Of a stretch of DNA of 64,000 nucleotides, positions 8,684-17,269 are shown one piece after another. Source of the DNA: Streptococcus sp. X13SY08 (lineage in GTDB: Bacteria > Bacillota > Bacilli > Lactobacillales > Streptococcaceae); assembly GCF_001182825.2 (NCBI RefSeq), contig NZ_LFYO02000003.1:267262-331261 (forward strand), in the 5' to 3' direction. Each line of letters begins with the position of its first letter. Position 1 is the first letter of the stretch. A program made the position numbers and the translations under genes. The notes under the pieces are model-generated. The model was not told the DNA's origin. It did not search any database and saw nothing but the letters and a program-made list of their open reading frames with translations.

Positions 8684-9212
8684 ACATGAAATTTTCTTTG
8701 AAGAAGCGGAACCAGAGGATGCGCAATCCATCATTGAATTTATGAAGGATGTTGCCCATGAGACGGATGCCATTGTGTTAGAAGAAGATGATTTTCCTCT
8801 GAATCATCAACAAATGGCCGTCTTTTTAGACGACAGTCTTTGTCGTTTAGATCAGCTTTGCTTTGTAGCAAAAATGAATGGAGACATTATTGGCCTTATC
8901 AATGTCCGAACTGCGAGAACCTACACTTTGTCGCATATAGGAGATGTTTTCATTGCCGTTAAAAAAGCTTACTGGGGGCATGGACTTGGTCGTATACTGC
9001 TGGAAGAGACCGTGGAGTGGGCGAGACGAAATCAAGTTTTAAAACGTTTAGAGTTAACTGTTCAGGTTCAAAATGAACGGGCGGTTAATCTCTATCATTC
9101 AGTTGACTTTGCTATTGAGGGCACAAAGAAACGTGGTGCACGAACAATAAAAGGAGAGTGGCTAGACCTTTATGATATGGGTCTGCTCATAGATGAAGAT
9201 GACAATTGGTAA
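8676..9212 (+). CDS. GNAT family N-acetyltransferase (RimJ/RimL-like)
   Basis: 178 aa starting at GTG 8676 with a strong AAAGGAGG site at 8659-8666. The acetyl-CoA-binding motif A appears as the V-x-x-x-YWGHGLGRILLEE segment (about residues 94-110), followed by LELTVQVQNERAVNLYHSV, typical of GNAT motif B. The substrate is unknown. It sits between tsaE and lytR and overlaps both, so the three are one operon; this order is common in streptococci. Confidence 0.85.
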   Translation: MVEHEIFFEEAEPEDAQSIIEFMKDVAHETDAIVLEEDDFPLNHQQMAVFLDDSLCRLDQLCFVAKMNGDIIGLINVRTARTYTLSHIGDVFIAVKKAYWGHGLGRILLEETVEWARRNQVLKRLELTVQVQNERAVNLYHSVDFAIEGTKKRGARTIKGEWLDLYDMGLLIDEDDNW

Positions 9213-10356
9213 AAAAATTGCTTGGATGATGGCAGCCTTGGTTGTATTGACTTTAGGAGCGGTTGCTTTGTATGGTGGAACCTTGCTCAATTACTCAAAT
9301 CAAGCAGCTTCTAAAACGTTTAAATCACTTGGTCGGGAAGAGGACAAAGTGATTGAAGCGACAAAACCATTGACTATTTTGTTGATGGGAGTAGATATGG
9401 ATCAGGCGACACGCGGTGGTGACTGGGAAGGTGGTAGAAGTGATTCCATGATTTTGGTCACAGTCAACCCCAAAACCAAGAAAACAACCATGATGAGTCT
9501 GACGCGTGATATTATGGTTGAATTGGCGAATCCAGATGGCACATCTGCTGGAACGACTGAAAAACTCAATCACTCCTACGCTTACGGACAAGCCCCTATG
9601 GCGATTGCGACCATTGAAAAAATGATGGATGTTAAAATTGATCGTTATGTGCAAATCAACATGGATGGGATGATGGAGCTGGTAGATGCTCTTGGAGGAA
9701 TCAAGGTCAATAATACGCTTGGTTTTACTATTTCTATCGGAGCTCAGGAGCCTGCCTATACTGCTACTGTTGATCCGGGAGAGCATCTGGTTAATGGGAA
9801 CCAAGCCTTGGTTTATGCTCGCATGCGCTATGATGATCCAGAGGGAGATTTGGGGCGACAAAAACGTCAGCGTGAAGTGATTCAAGCCTTGCTACATAAG
9901 TTATTAAATCTTGATGGAATTACTCAGTATCAGAAGATTTTAGATGCGATGGCAAATAATATGCAAACAGATATTGAGATTTCAACCGGCACTTTTCCGA
10001 GTTTACTAGGCTACCGCGATTCCTTAAATACGATTGAAACCTATCAATTGGATGGTGAGGGTGAAATGGTGGACGGTCTTTCTTACCAAATTCCAACCAA
10101 TGACCATCTTTTGGAAATGCAAAATGTGATTAAGTCCTCTCTTGGTTTGCCAACTAGTACAGAGTTGACAACCAATGTGAAAACTTTTGAGCTCTTATTT
10201 AATCAACCAAGCAGTATCTCAGTAACGGATGTGTATACCGGTCAGAGAACAGAAGCAACTTTAGCACCTGAAACTTCAGATGCAGAGGTATCACTATCAA
10301 CAGCTGATGAAGCAAATCAGCCAACTACGACAGAAAAAAACACTTATACACAATAA
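9199..10356 (+). CDS. lytR: LytR-CpsA-Psr family cell-wall glycopolymer ligase LytR
   Basis: About 385 aa. One N-terminal membrane helix (residues 9-27) anchors an extracellular LCP domain. The LCP core is visible: LTILLMGVD, GRSDSMILVTVNP, MSLTRDI, EKLNHSYAYG and the ALVYARMRYDDPEGDLGRQKRQ arginine cluster. LCP enzymes transfer teichoic acid or capsule from undecaprenyl-phosphate to peptidoglycan. The C-terminal tail is rich in Thr and Glu. An in-frame ATG two codons upstream (9193) is an alternative start. It overlaps the acetyltransferase gene and a terminator follows directly. Confidence 0.9.
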   Translation: MTIGKKIAWMMAALVVLTLGAVALYGGTLLNYSNQAASKTFKSLGREEDKVIEATKPLTILLMGVDMDQATRGGDWEGGRSDSMILVTVNPKTKKTTMMSLTRDIMVELANPDGTSAGTTEKLNHSYAYGQAPMAIATIEKMMDVKIDRYVQINMDGMMELVDALGGIKVNNTLGFTISIGAQEPAYTATVDPGEHLVNGNQALVYARMRYDDPEGDLGRQKRQREVIQALLHKLLNLDGITQYQKILDAMANNMQTDIEISTGTFPSLLGYRDSLNTIETYQLDGEGEMVDGLSYQIPTNDHLLEMQNVIKSSLGLPTSTELTTNVKTFELLFNQPSSISVTDVYTGQRTEATLAPETSDAEVSLSTADEANQPTTTEKNTYTQ

Positions 10357-10380
10357 AAAGAGAGGCTTGGCCTCTCTTTT
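10356..10380. terminator. Bidirectional terminator between lytR and the convergent gene
   Basis: A 10-bp perfect stem AAAAGAGAGG with CCTCTCTTTT surrounds the loop CTTGG; A and T runs serve both strands. Confidence 0.85.
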
Positions 10381-10381
10381 A

Positions 10382-10684
10382 CTATTTTTCATCTTGATCG
10401 GTGCTGTACCTTTCTTGAAATTTTTCGATTTCTGAAAGATTTCCGGCTATGCTTTGTTTATAGGTGCGGAGTTTGTATTGGAAATCTTTGAGGAGCTCAG
10501 TGACAGGCTCTTGATAGGCCTTTAGTCGTTCAATATTTTCTTGAACAGCCTGATAATCCTTTTTGGTCTGCTTCGTTAAAGCAGCTGTTTCTTTAGCTTC
10601 TGAAATGATTTCTTTTCGATTTTTGGTTACCCAGTAGGAGAGAGCAGCAACTCCGCCTGCTAGGATAAGGTGTTTTAATTTCAT
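10382..10684 (-). CDS. Small membrane-anchored coiled-coil protein of unknown function
   Basis: 100 aa. Residues 5-20 form a short hydrophobic N-terminal segment (LILAGGVAALSYWVTK), and the remainder is charged and likely helical/coiled coil, resembling YtxH-like streptococcal proteins without a known activity. It lies 15 nt downstream of the HIT gene on the same strand, so they are probably co-transcribed. I do not recognise a specific function. Confidence 0.7.
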   Translation of the reverse strand: MKLKHLILAGGVAALSYWVTKNRKEIISEAKETAALTKQTKKDYQAVQENIERLKAYQEPVTELLKDFQYKLRTYKQSIAGNLSEIEKFQERYSTDQDEK

Positions 10685-10699
10685 ATTATTTCTCCTTGC

Positions 10700-11113
10700 T
10701 TAGTTGGTGAAATGGAGTTGTTCTGATAATTGTGCTAAGGCTGGGAAATCAGGTTCATGAGCGGTAAAGCCAATCTGTAGTTCGTCGTTCTGGTCGTAAC
10801 GAGGTAGAAGATGAATATGGGTGTGGAAAACGGTTTGACCTGCCGCCTCTTCATTGTTATTGATGACGTTAATTCCTTTTGCACCTAATTGATCCTTGAG
10901 TCGACGAGCAATAGCAGGAACTTTGGCAAATAAAGCGCTAGCGGTTTCTTCGTTCATGTCGAGGATATTGCGCGCATGTTTTTTGGGCACAACAAGGGTG
11001 TGTCCTTTTGTAACTTGTGTAATGTCAAGAAAAGCTAAAACTTGTTCGTCTTCATAGACTTTTGAAGCAGGAATTTGACCTTGAATTATTTGACAAAAAA
11101 TACAATCACTCAT
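10700..11113 (-). CDS. HIT family nucleotide hydrolase
   Basis: 137 aa with the histidine triad HTHIHLLPR near residues 97-105 and an N-terminal zinc-like CIFCQII motif. HIT proteins of the Hint branch split AMP from aminoacyl- or phosphoramidate-AMP. Other expected features are the ITQVTKGHTLVVPKKH strand and INNNEEAAGQTV. Length is normal. It is divergent from ecsA and shares about 65 bp of promoter region with it. Confidence 0.9.
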   Translation of the reverse strand: MSDCIFCQIIQGQIPASKVYEDEQVLAFLDITQVTKGHTLVVPKKHARNILDMNEETASALFAKVPAIARRLKDQLGAKGINVINNNEEAAGQTVFHTHIHLLPRYDQNDELQIGFTAHEPDFPALAQLSEQLHFTN

Positions 11114-11144
11114 CTTGGGGAGGCCTCCTTTAAGGAAAATTTGT

Positions 11145-11150
11145 TATAAT
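11145..11150 (+). promoter_or_regulatory. -10 box upstream of ecsA
   Basis: TATAAT at 11145-11150 is preceded by TG at 11142-11143 (extended -10 form). No good -35 is visible. The first transcribed base would be near 11157, leaving a leader of about 23 nt. Confidence 0.5.
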
Positions 11151-11179
11151 ACTAGTATACCAAAATGTTGGAGAAATGT

Positions 11180-11914
11180 ATGTTAGAAGTAAATGGAGTG
11201 ACAGGAGGCTACGCCAATATCCCTGTTCTCAAAGATGTCAATTTTCAGGTTGGGGATGGTCAGTTGGTCGGTTTGATCGGTCTCAACGGTGCAGGTAAAT
11301 CCACGACCATTAAAGAAATTATTGGTCTCTTGACGCCTTATCAAGGTCAAATTTTGATTGATGGAGATAGTCTCTTGACCAATTCAGAAAGTTATCGTAA
11401 AAAAATTGGCTTTATTCCAGAAACACCGAGTCTATATGAGGAACTAACCTTGAAAGAACACTTGGAAGTTGTGGCTATGGCTTATGATTTAGAGTGGAAA
11501 GTAGCCTTTGCGGGTGCTGAACGACTCCTCAAACTTTTTCGATTGAATGAAAAATTGGACTGGTTTCCTGTTCAATTTTCGAAAGGGATGAAGCAAAAAG
11601 TCATGATTATCTGTGCTTTTATGGTGGAGCCAAGCCTCTTGATTGTGGATGAGCCTTTCTTAGGTTTAGATCCTGTCGCCATTCAGGATTTGATTGATTT
11701 ACTTGCTGAGGAAAAGCAAAAGGGAACCTCTATTCTTATGTCAACCCACGTCCTAGATTCAGCGGAAAAAATGTGTGATAGCTTTATTGTTCTTCATCAC
11801 GGACAAGTTTTAGCTGCAGGAGATTTGACAGCTCTGCGCCAACAATTTGGTAAAGAAGATGCGAGTTTCAACGACATTTATTTGGGCTTGACCCAAGAGG
11901 GAGTCGGTGCATGA
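11180..11914 (+). CDS. ecsA: ABC transporter ATP-binding protein EcsA
   Basis: About 244 aa. Walker A is GLNGAGKSTT, Walker B LLIVDEP with LGLDP, and the signature is weak (FSKGMKQKV). EcsA with EcsB is required for intramembrane protease RasP/Eep activity and secretion in Firmicutes; the transported molecule is not settled. I start at 11180 because GGAG lies 6 nt before that ATG, rather than the in-frame ATG at 11165. It overlaps ecsB by 4 nt (ATGA). Confidence 0.9.
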   Translation: MLEVNGVTGGYANIPVLKDVNFQVGDGQLVGLIGLNGAGKSTTIKEIIGLLTPYQGQILIDGDSLLTNSESYRKKIGFIPETPSLYEELTLKEHLEVVAMAYDLEWKVAFAGAERLLKLFRLNEKLDWFPVQFSKGMKQKVMIICAFMVEPSLLIVDEPFLGLDPVAIQDLIDLLAEEKQKGTSILMSTHVLDSAEKMCDSFIVLHHGQVLAAGDLTALRQQFGKEDASFNDIYLGLTQEGVGA

Positions 11915-12957
11915 AAGAACTGTTTCAACAGCGTCGGACTTTGTTTCATAGACGCTGCATCAAATACTTGCGCTATGTCTTGAATGGCCACTTTGTCTTG
12001 ATTTTGATGGTGTTTTTGGGATTTCTTTTGTCGCAATATCGGGCTGTCTTGGTAAATTTTCCAGACAATCCATGGTTGGTTGTTCTACCTCTTGCAGGTT
12101 TGACTTTGCTCTTGCTGTTTGCAGGAAAGATAGCGACTTATTTGGAAGCCGCTGATCAGACATTTCTTTTACCTAAAGAGCAAGAGGTCTTAGCAGAAAT
12201 TCATTCAGCCAACCAAAAATCCTTCCTGTTATGGGGAAGTCTTCAAGTATTGGGGCAATTGCTTGTTTATCCGCTCTATCTCAAATTAGGTCTGTCCCCA
12301 CTTGTTTTTGGAATATTTATCCTTCTTCTTTCAGGAATAAAATATTGGCTTTTTCAGCATCGATTCAAGCAATTCCAAGGCCCTGCGGGACTCAGATGGG
12401 ATTGGGCAATTAATCAGGAAACTCAACGTCAACAAGTCATCTTGCAATTTTTTTCTCTCTTTACCAATGTCAAAGGAATTTCAACTAGTGTAAAACGCCG
12501 GAAATATCTAGATGGATTACTTGGTTTGGTAAAAAAAGATTACAAGTATACGTGGTCCTATCTGTATTTTCGAGCATTCTTGCGGTCGGGTGATTTTTTC
12601 CACTTGACCTTGCGCTTATTAGGACTTAGCATGGTGTTCTTGATAGTCATCAAGGAGGCTTGGTTATCTGTTGGGATGGCAGTAGTATTTGACTACCTTT
12701 TGCTGTTTCAACTCCTATCTCTCTATAGCGTGTATGACTATCAATATCTGAGTCAATTGTATCCCGTTCAGGAGAGCCTTAAGAAATCTGGCTTTGAACG
12801 AGTGATTCGGATGATCTCCTATGCAGGAATTGCTCTGCAAATTTTGTTAGGAATTTTCTTCGTGACGGACAAAGCGTATCTTTTGTTCTTGCTTGGTTTA
12901 GGCATTTTCCTCAATCAGTTGTATTTACCCATGAAATCCAAAAAATTGATTGACTAA
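11911..12957 (+). CDS. ecsB: ABC transporter permease EcsB
   Basis: 348 aa with several hydrophobic segments (about residues 26-43, 54-71, 107-143, 232-275 and 300-330), matching the EcsB family. Start and ecsA stop share ATGA. It supplies the membrane part of the Ecs transporter. No lesion seen; it is followed 50 nt later by ccrZ. Confidence 0.9.
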   Translation: MKELFQQRRTLFHRRCIKYLRYVLNGHFVLILMVFLGFLLSQYRAVLVNFPDNPWLVVLPLAGLTLLLLFAGKIATYLEAADQTFLLPKEQEVLAEIHSANQKSFLLWGSLQVLGQLLVYPLYLKLGLSPLVFGIFILLLSGIKYWLFQHRFKQFQGPAGLRWDWAINQETQRQQVILQFFSLFTNVKGISTSVKRRKYLDGLLGLVKKDYKYTWSYLYFRAFLRSGDFFHLTLRLLGLSMVFLIVIKEAWLSVGMAVVFDYLLLFQLLSLYSVYDYQYLSQLYPVQESLKKSGFERVIRMISYAGIALQILLGIFFVTDKAYLLFLLGLGIFLNQLYLPMKSKKLID

Positions 12958-13007
12958 GTGACTGAAAACTAGTAAAATGGTAAGGTATTTTTAGAAGGAG
13001 GACGGGC

Positions 13008-13802
13008 ATGCAATTTGAAAATAGTGGCCTGCAATTACAATCAATTTCAGGCAACAGTGGGAAAGCATTCAAAGGGCTCCGTTCAGATGGGACGGCTGTT
13101 TTTGTCAAGTATGAAATGCCTCCTATTGTATCTGTGCTTGCGCGTGAGCAAATTACGCCACCCGTATTGTCGACCAATCGCGAGGTGGGTGTTGGCAATC
13201 GTGTTGAACAAGAATGGCTCAATGGTCATACGTTGAAACTCCAGGGTATGGCAGGGAAGCAAGTACGCCAAATCTTGGTCCGTATGCACTTTTCACGTAT
13301 CTTGGTCAACCAAGCTTTACAGTTGAATTACACTTACAAAGAACCGCGAGATTTGATTCAACAATGGCAGAAAGAAGCGCCTAACCGTTTGCGTCAGAAT
13401 TCCTATCTACAGTCCGTTTGTCAGGATTTGCTTGCAACAACACCAGAATTCCGTCAAGAAGTTGCGACTTTTGTTCATGGTGATTTGCATCATACAAACT
13501 GGATTGAGACAACAAGTGGTCTGGTCTATTTGACGGACTGGGAAACTGCTTGTTTGACAGACCGTATGATGGATGTAGCCTATCTGTTGACTCATTATAT
13601 TCCACGTGTATCGTGGCAAGAGTGGCTCAAGGAATATGGCTACAAATACAACCGTACAGTCTTGGATAAGGTCTATTGGTATGGTCAATTGGGCTATCTC
13701 AATCAAATCCTCAAACATGCAGAAAGTTATAATCTCGAAGCGGCTAATAAGGAAATTTACGCCCTTCGTCAATTTAGAGAGACATTTTATAAATCACTAT
13801 GA
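13008..13802 (+). CDS. ccrZ: Cell cycle regulator CcrZ (aminoglycoside phosphotransferase/choline kinase fold)
   Basis: 264 aa with kinase-like catalytic motifs: the Brenner-type loop [11 protein letters not shown] near residues 158-168 and the metal-binding [18 protein letters not shown]. In pneumococcus CcrZ (formerly YtmP) sits at the septum with FtsZ and links division to DnaA-driven replication; members phosphorylate ribose-like sugars in some species. It has AGGAGG at 12995-13000 and its stop overlaps trmB by ATGA, the arrangement known in pneumococcus. Assignment rests on sequence and this conserved neighbour. Confidence 0.88.
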   Translation: MQFENSGLQLQSISGNSGKAFKGLRSDGTAVFVKYEMPPIVSVLAREQITPPVLSTNREVGVGNRVEQEWLNGHTLKLQGMAGKQVRQILVRMHFSRILVNQALQLNYTYKEPRDLIQQWQKEAPNRLRQNSYLQSVCQDLLATTPEFRQEVATFVHGDLHHTNWIETTSGLVYLTDWETACLTDRMMDVAYLLTHYIPRVSWQEWLKEYGYKYNRTVLDKVYWYGQLGYLNQILKHAESYNLEAANKEIYALRQFRETFYKSL

Positions 13803-14434
13803 GAGTTAGAAAACGTAAAGGTGCAGAAGAGCATATTGAAAACCATGCTCATCTCGTCATCTTAAATCCAGAAGACGCCAAGGGAAAATGGCATCAAGTA
13901 TTTGGTAACGATCACCCCATTCATATTGAAGTGGGATCTGGTAAGGGTGCCTTTATTACTGGCATGGCTTTGCAAAATCCAAATATCAACTGTATTGGGA
14001 TTGATATCCAATTATCTGTCTTGAGTTATGCTTTGGATAAGGTAGTAGAAAGTCAAGCGCCAAATGTACGTCTCTTGCGGGTAGATGGTTCAAGTTTGAC
14101 CAACTATTTTGCCCCTGGCGAAGTAGACATGATGTATCTGAATTTTTCAGATACATGGCCAAAAAATAAACATGAGAAACGCCGTTTGACTTACAAAACT
14201 TTCTTAGATACCTACAAGGAAATTTTACCCGAGCATGGAGAAATTCATTTCAAGACGGATAACCGTGGTTTGTTTGAATATAGCTTGGCCAGCTTCTCCC
14301 AATACGGAATGGCGCTGAAGCAAGTTTGGTTGGATCTTCATGCTAGCAACTTTGAAGGCAATGTGATGACAGAATATGAAGAGAAGTTTTCAAAAAAAGG
14401 ACAGCCAATCTACCGCGTTGAAGCAAAATTTTAG
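13799..14434 (+). CDS. trmB: tRNA (guanine-N7)-methyltransferase TrmB
   Basis: 211 aa. It starts [14 protein letters not shown], then the SAM-binding [14 protein letters not shown] (residues 43-56), [17 protein letters not shown] with the catalytic Asp and tRNA-binding residues, and [14 protein letters not shown]. It methylates G46 of tRNAs. It is translationally coupled to ccrZ (ATGA). Confidence 0.95.
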   Translation: MRVRKRKGAEEHIENHAHLVILNPEDAKGKWHQVFGNDHPIHIEVGSGKGAFITGMALQNPNINCIGIDIQLSVLSYALDKVVESQAPNVRLLRVDGSSLTNYFAPGEVDMMYLNFSDTWPKNKHEKRRLTYKTFLDTYKEILPEHGEIHFKTDNRGLFEYSLASFSQYGMALKQVWLDLHASNFEGNVMTEYEEKFSKKGQPIYRVEAKF

Positions 14435-14444
14435 ATAAAAAACG

Positions 14445-14505
14445 AGAGTGGAACGAAAATCAGTCATTTTAAAGGAATGACATTTCGTCTCCACTTTCTT
14501 TTTTA
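14445..14505 (+). repeat. Hairpin repeat-like element, probable trmB terminator
   Basis: An imperfect inverted repeat pairs GAGTGGAACGAAAATCAGTC with the downstream GACATTTCGTCTCCACTTTC half and is followed by TTCTTTTTT. The arms match over about 18 positions. It looks like a dispersed intergenic hairpin used as terminator. Confidence 0.55.
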
Positions 14506-14567
14506 GGTATTCGACTAAAAAAGGTCTATTCTGGCCCCCTTTTCTCACTAGACTTTCAAAAAAATAT

Positions 14568-14611
14568 AAAAAATAAGTTTGGGACCATTTTTATCCCAAA
14601 CTTATTTTTTA
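14568..14611. terminator. Bidirectional terminator, tetR 3' end
   Basis: A long stem AAAAATAAGTTTGGGA with TCCCAAACTTATTTTT encloses a 9-nt loop and overlaps the tetR stop; A/T runs on both sides. Confidence 0.85.
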
Positions 14612-15151
14612 TATGCGAACTGCACGATGAATGATATCCGCTAATTCAGCGGGCGCTTCTTGGAAGTCGCTTCGTATCCATTCAAAAATGATACTTTTGA
14701 TAGTAAGGATATAGAGATTGAAAGCATAGTGCACAGGAATCTGATAACCTTCCACAAGTTGTTTTTCTAAATCAACAATGTTGGATTTTTTAATGGTGTC
14801 GGAAATGTATTTTTCCGTGATCTGATTCACATTCGGAAGATGGTCAAGAAGAACGCCGGCTATAGCTTTATTCTCATAAATATACTCTAAAACTTCAGTT
14901 AGAATCGGCTGACCAAAATCTAAATCTTGGCTCAAAATATCAGTTATTTTGTTTAATGCTGTGTTGATAATGCTAATAACTAGATCTTCTTTGCTGTTGA
15001 AGTGATAATAGAAAGTTCCACGGCTAATGTTCGCTAACTCTATAATGTCAGAGACGCTGATGTCTTTTAATGGCTGTTCCTTTAACATAGTTGCGAGAGT
15101 TCTCACAATTTTCATTCGGGTTTCTGATCGTTTCAAAAAATCACCTACCAA
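14609..15151 (-). CDS. TetR/AcrR family transcriptional regulator
   Basis: Up to 180 aa. The N-terminal DNA-binding domain has the pattern IVRTLATMLKEQPLKDISVS then IIELANISRGTFYYHFNSKEDL, matching the TetR helix-turn-helix. The C-terminal ligand domain is hydrophobic and unassigned. No ATG fits the beginning: TTG at 15151 opens the frame, but TTG at 15136 follows a GGTAGGTGAT Shine-Dalgarno sequence and may be the true start. It is divergent from the rimP-nusA operon; its targets are unknown and no drug pump lies next to it. Confidence 0.8.
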   Translation of the reverse strand: MVGDFLKRSETRMKIVRTLATMLKEQPLKDISVSDIIELANISRGTFYYHFNSKEDLVISIINTALNKITDILSQDLDFGQPILTEVLEYIYENKAIAGVLLDHLPNVNQITEKYISDTIKKSNIVDLEKQLVEGYQIPVHYAFNLYILTIKSIIFEWIRSDFQEAPAELADIIHRAVRI

Positions 15152-15278
15152 TCTTCTAATAGTTTAAACCAATAAAGAGAAAAATGCAAGAGAATTGATG
15201 CACAAAAATAATATTTTTGTTCGGACTTTTGTTTTTTTATTCAACAAAATTGCATTTATAGTCAATTATACATTTTTC

Positions 15279-15307
15279 TTTACAGTTTAACCGAATTATG
15301 TTACAAT
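15279..15307 (+). promoter_or_regulatory. Promoter of the rimP-nusA-infB operon
   Basis: TTTACA (15279-15284) and TACAAT (15302-15307) are spaced 17 bp, in an AT-rich stretch. The 60-nt leader holds a short hairpin (GGGTTGG with CCAGCCC, G-U paired) followed by TTCCCTATTTTTC, which could act in attenuation. Confidence 0.65.
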
Positions 15308-15378
15308 AATAAAAAATAATGAAAAGGGGGTTGGAGTTGTCCAGCCCTTTCCCTATTTTTCAAGGACAGGAGGTTTGA

Positions 15379-15777
15379 ATGGCGAATATTGTCGAATTGG
15401 TCACAGAAACCATTCAAGGAGCGATAAAGGCGGAAGGAGGGATTTCCCTCAATGATACGGTTGAATTGTCCGAGGTGATCAGTCCTTTACTTGATACCAT
15501 CAAACCAGATCCATTTCCAGAAGCTTATATGCTGGAGGTGACCAGTTCTGGTTTAGAGCGTCCCTTGAAGAACAAAGAAGCTGTAGCCGCGGCTGTTGGG
15601 AAATATATCCATGTCAAACTGTATCAAGCGATTGATAAGAATAAGATTTTTGAAGGAAATCTCCTTTCTTTTGAAAATGATGAATTGACCATTGAGTATA
15701 TGGATAAAACGCGTAAAAAAGAAGTCGTAATCCCTTATACAACAGTTGCGAAAGCACGCCTTGCAGTAAAAATTTAA
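15379..15777 (+). CDS. rimP: Ribosome maturation factor RimP with an internal in-frame deletion
   Basis: 132 aa against about 155-158 for streptococcal RimP. It begins [18 protein letters not shown] and then jumps to EGGISLND; the normally intervening block of about 25 residues, with the conserved VEY-x-K and I-F-I-D-K-P motifs of the N-terminal domain, is absent. The rest (SSGLERPLK, the C-terminal SH3-like barrel ending AKARLAVKI) is normal. RimP helps assemble the 30S subunit. AGGAGG precedes the ATG. Because the loss is in frame it would escape an ORF scan; it matches the other internal deletions in this window and is probably not real. Confidence 0.85.
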   Translation: MANIVELVTETIQGAIKAEGGISLNDTVELSEVISPLLDTIKPDPFPEAYMLEVTSSGLERPLKNKEAVAAAVGKYIHVKLYQAIDKNKIFEGNLLSFENDELTIEYMDKTRKKEVVIPYTTVAKARLAVKI

Positions 15778-15813
15778 GAAGAAAGGACCTTTTGAGAGCA
15801 AAAGGAAACAACA

Positions 15814-16806
15814 ATGAGTAAAGAAATGCTAGAAGCCTTCCGTATTTTGGAGGAAGACAAGGGTATTAAAAAAGAAGACATTATCGAAGCGGTCACTGAA
15901 TCTCTTCGTTCTGCATACAAACGTCGTTATGGACAGTCTGAATCAGCAGCCATTGAATTTGATGGGAAAAATGGGGATTTTCGTGTTTATACTGTACGTG
16001 AAGTTGTTGATGAGGTATTCGATAGCCGCTTGGAGATTTCTTTGAAAGATGCTCTTTCAATTTCATCAGCCTATGAATTGGGCGATAAGATTAAATTTGA
16101 AGAAGCACCAGGCGAATTTGGACGCGTGGCAGCTCAGTCAGCTAAGCAAACCATCATGGAAAAAATGCGTAAGCAGACCCGTGCTATCACTTTCAACACC
16201 TATAAAGAGCATGAAAATGAAATCATGTCTGGTACAGTAGAGCGTTTTGACAATCGTTTTATCTATGTGAACCTCGGTTCTATTGAAGCGCAGTTGTCTA
16301 AGCAAGACCAAATTTCAGGTGAGGTATTCCAATCACATGACCGCATTGAAGTTTATGTCTACAAAGTAGAGGATAACGGACGCGGTGTCAACGTCTTTGT
16401 TAGCCGTAGCCATCCAGAAATGATCAAACGTCTCATGGAACAAGAAATTCCTGAAGTCTACGATGGAACAGTTGAAATCATGAGTGTATCCCGTGAAGCA
16501 GGTGACCGTACTAAGGTTGCTGTGCGCAGTCACAATCCAAATGTGGATGCCATTGGTACAATCGTTGGTCGTGGTGGTAGCAATATCAAAAAAATTACCA
16601 GCAAATTCCACGCGACAGTCGTTGTTCCTGATAATAAATTATCATTGGCAATTGGTCGTCGTGGGCAAAACGTTCGTTTAGCAGCACATTTGACAGGTTT
16701 CCGAATCGATATCAAGTCAGCTTCTGAGTATGAAGCGATGGAAGCAGAACTGTACGGTAGCGAAGAAGAACAAGTAGAAGAAGTAGTAGAAAACGACCAA
16801 GATTAG
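15814..16806 (+). CDS. nusA: Transcription factor NusA with an in-frame deletion in the KH region
   Basis: 330 aa against about 380 usual. The N-terminal RNAP-binding domain, S1 domain ([20 protein letters not shown]) and first KH module with [19 protein letters not shown] are present. The next residues are [20 protein letters not shown]: about 50 residues usually between KH1 and KH2, including the conserved ENIDVIEW-EDP stretch, are missing near 16607. NusA controls pausing, termination and antitermination. The gene is essential in many Firmicutes, so this in-frame loss is suspect. It lies 36 nt after rimP. Confidence 0.88.
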   Translation: MSKEMLEAFRILEEDKGIKKEDIIEAVTESLRSAYKRRYGQSESAAIEFDGKNGDFRVYTVREVVDEVFDSRLEISLKDALSISSAYELGDKIKFEEAPGEFGRVAAQSAKQTIMEKMRKQTRAITFNTYKEHENEIMSGTVERFDNRFIYVNLGSIEAQLSKQDQISGEVFQSHDRIEVYVYKVEDNGRGVNVFVSRSHPEMIKRLMEQEIPEVYDGTVEIMSVSREAGDRTKVAVRSHNPNVDAIGTIVGRGGSNIKKITSKFHATVVVPDNKLSLAIGRRGQNVRLAAHLTGFRIDIKSASEYEAMEAELYGSEEEQVEEVVENDQD

Positions 16807-16819
16807 TTGGGAGGACGTC

Positions 16820-17052
16820 ATGGTAAAGACAAGAAAAAAAAAAATAAAGAAGGACAAGTTTTTATTGATCCGACAGGAAAAGCTAACGGTCGTGGTGCTT
16901 ATATCAAGTTGGACAACCAAGAAGCTTTGGATGCCAAGAAGAAAAAAGCATTTCATCGTGCCTTTAGTATGGAAGTGGATCAAGGCTTTTATGACGAGTT
17001 GATTGCTTATGTGGATCATAAAGTCAAAAGGAGAGAACTTGGACTCGAATAA
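16820..17052 (+). pseudogene. ylxR: YlxR family RNA-binding protein, deletion and frameshift near the N terminus
   Basis: The start is ATG 16820 (MVKTRK) after GGAGG at 16810-16814. Within a run of A at about 16838 the frame switches to NKEGQVFIDPTGKANGRGAY, the conserved YlxR core; about 20 residues normally between them (the PLRK and DLLRIV part) are missing. The C terminus (FYDELIAYVDHKV) is normal. YlxR proteins bind RNA and lie between nusA and infB in most Firmicutes. The last codons overlap ylxQ. Confidence 0.75.
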
Positions 17053-17269
17053 GACACAAAAAATCTGTAACTTATTAGGATTGGCACAACGAGCTGGACG
17101 TCTGGTGTCTGGTGAAGATTTGGTGGTAGAAGCCATTCAAAAAGGTCAAGCAAAATTGGTATTTTTAGCCAGTGATGCTGCTTCCAATCTCAATAAGAAG
17201 ATTTGTGATAAAAGCAAAACCTATCAAGTAGAAGTTGTTACCGCGTTTTCAACGCTGGGAAGAGATTGA
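17039..17269 (+). pseudogene. YlxQ, L7Ae/L30e-family RNA-binding protein, C-terminal part deleted
   Basis: Starts at TTG 17039 with AAGGAG at 17029-17034, overlapping ylxR. The fold is recognised from NLLGLAQRAGRLVSGEDLV and LVFLASDAASNLNKKI. After VVTAFSTL the frame runs into GRD and a stop; about 25 C-terminal residues of the family are absent, and the sequence passes directly into infB codons ([11 protein letters not shown]). The family binds kink-turn RNA. Confidence 0.75.

Noticed and set aside
15317..15366. Member of the SD-hairpin-ATG family before rimP
   Set aside because: It shares only the TTCCCTATTTTT block and a short hairpin; a normal AGGAGG lies next to the ATG and the AGAAAGG start and GGTATC end are missing.
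16807..17052. TTG-started reading of ylxR from 16807
   Set aside because: It starts before the Shine-Dalgarno sequence; the true start is ATG 16820 with a frame break inside the A run.
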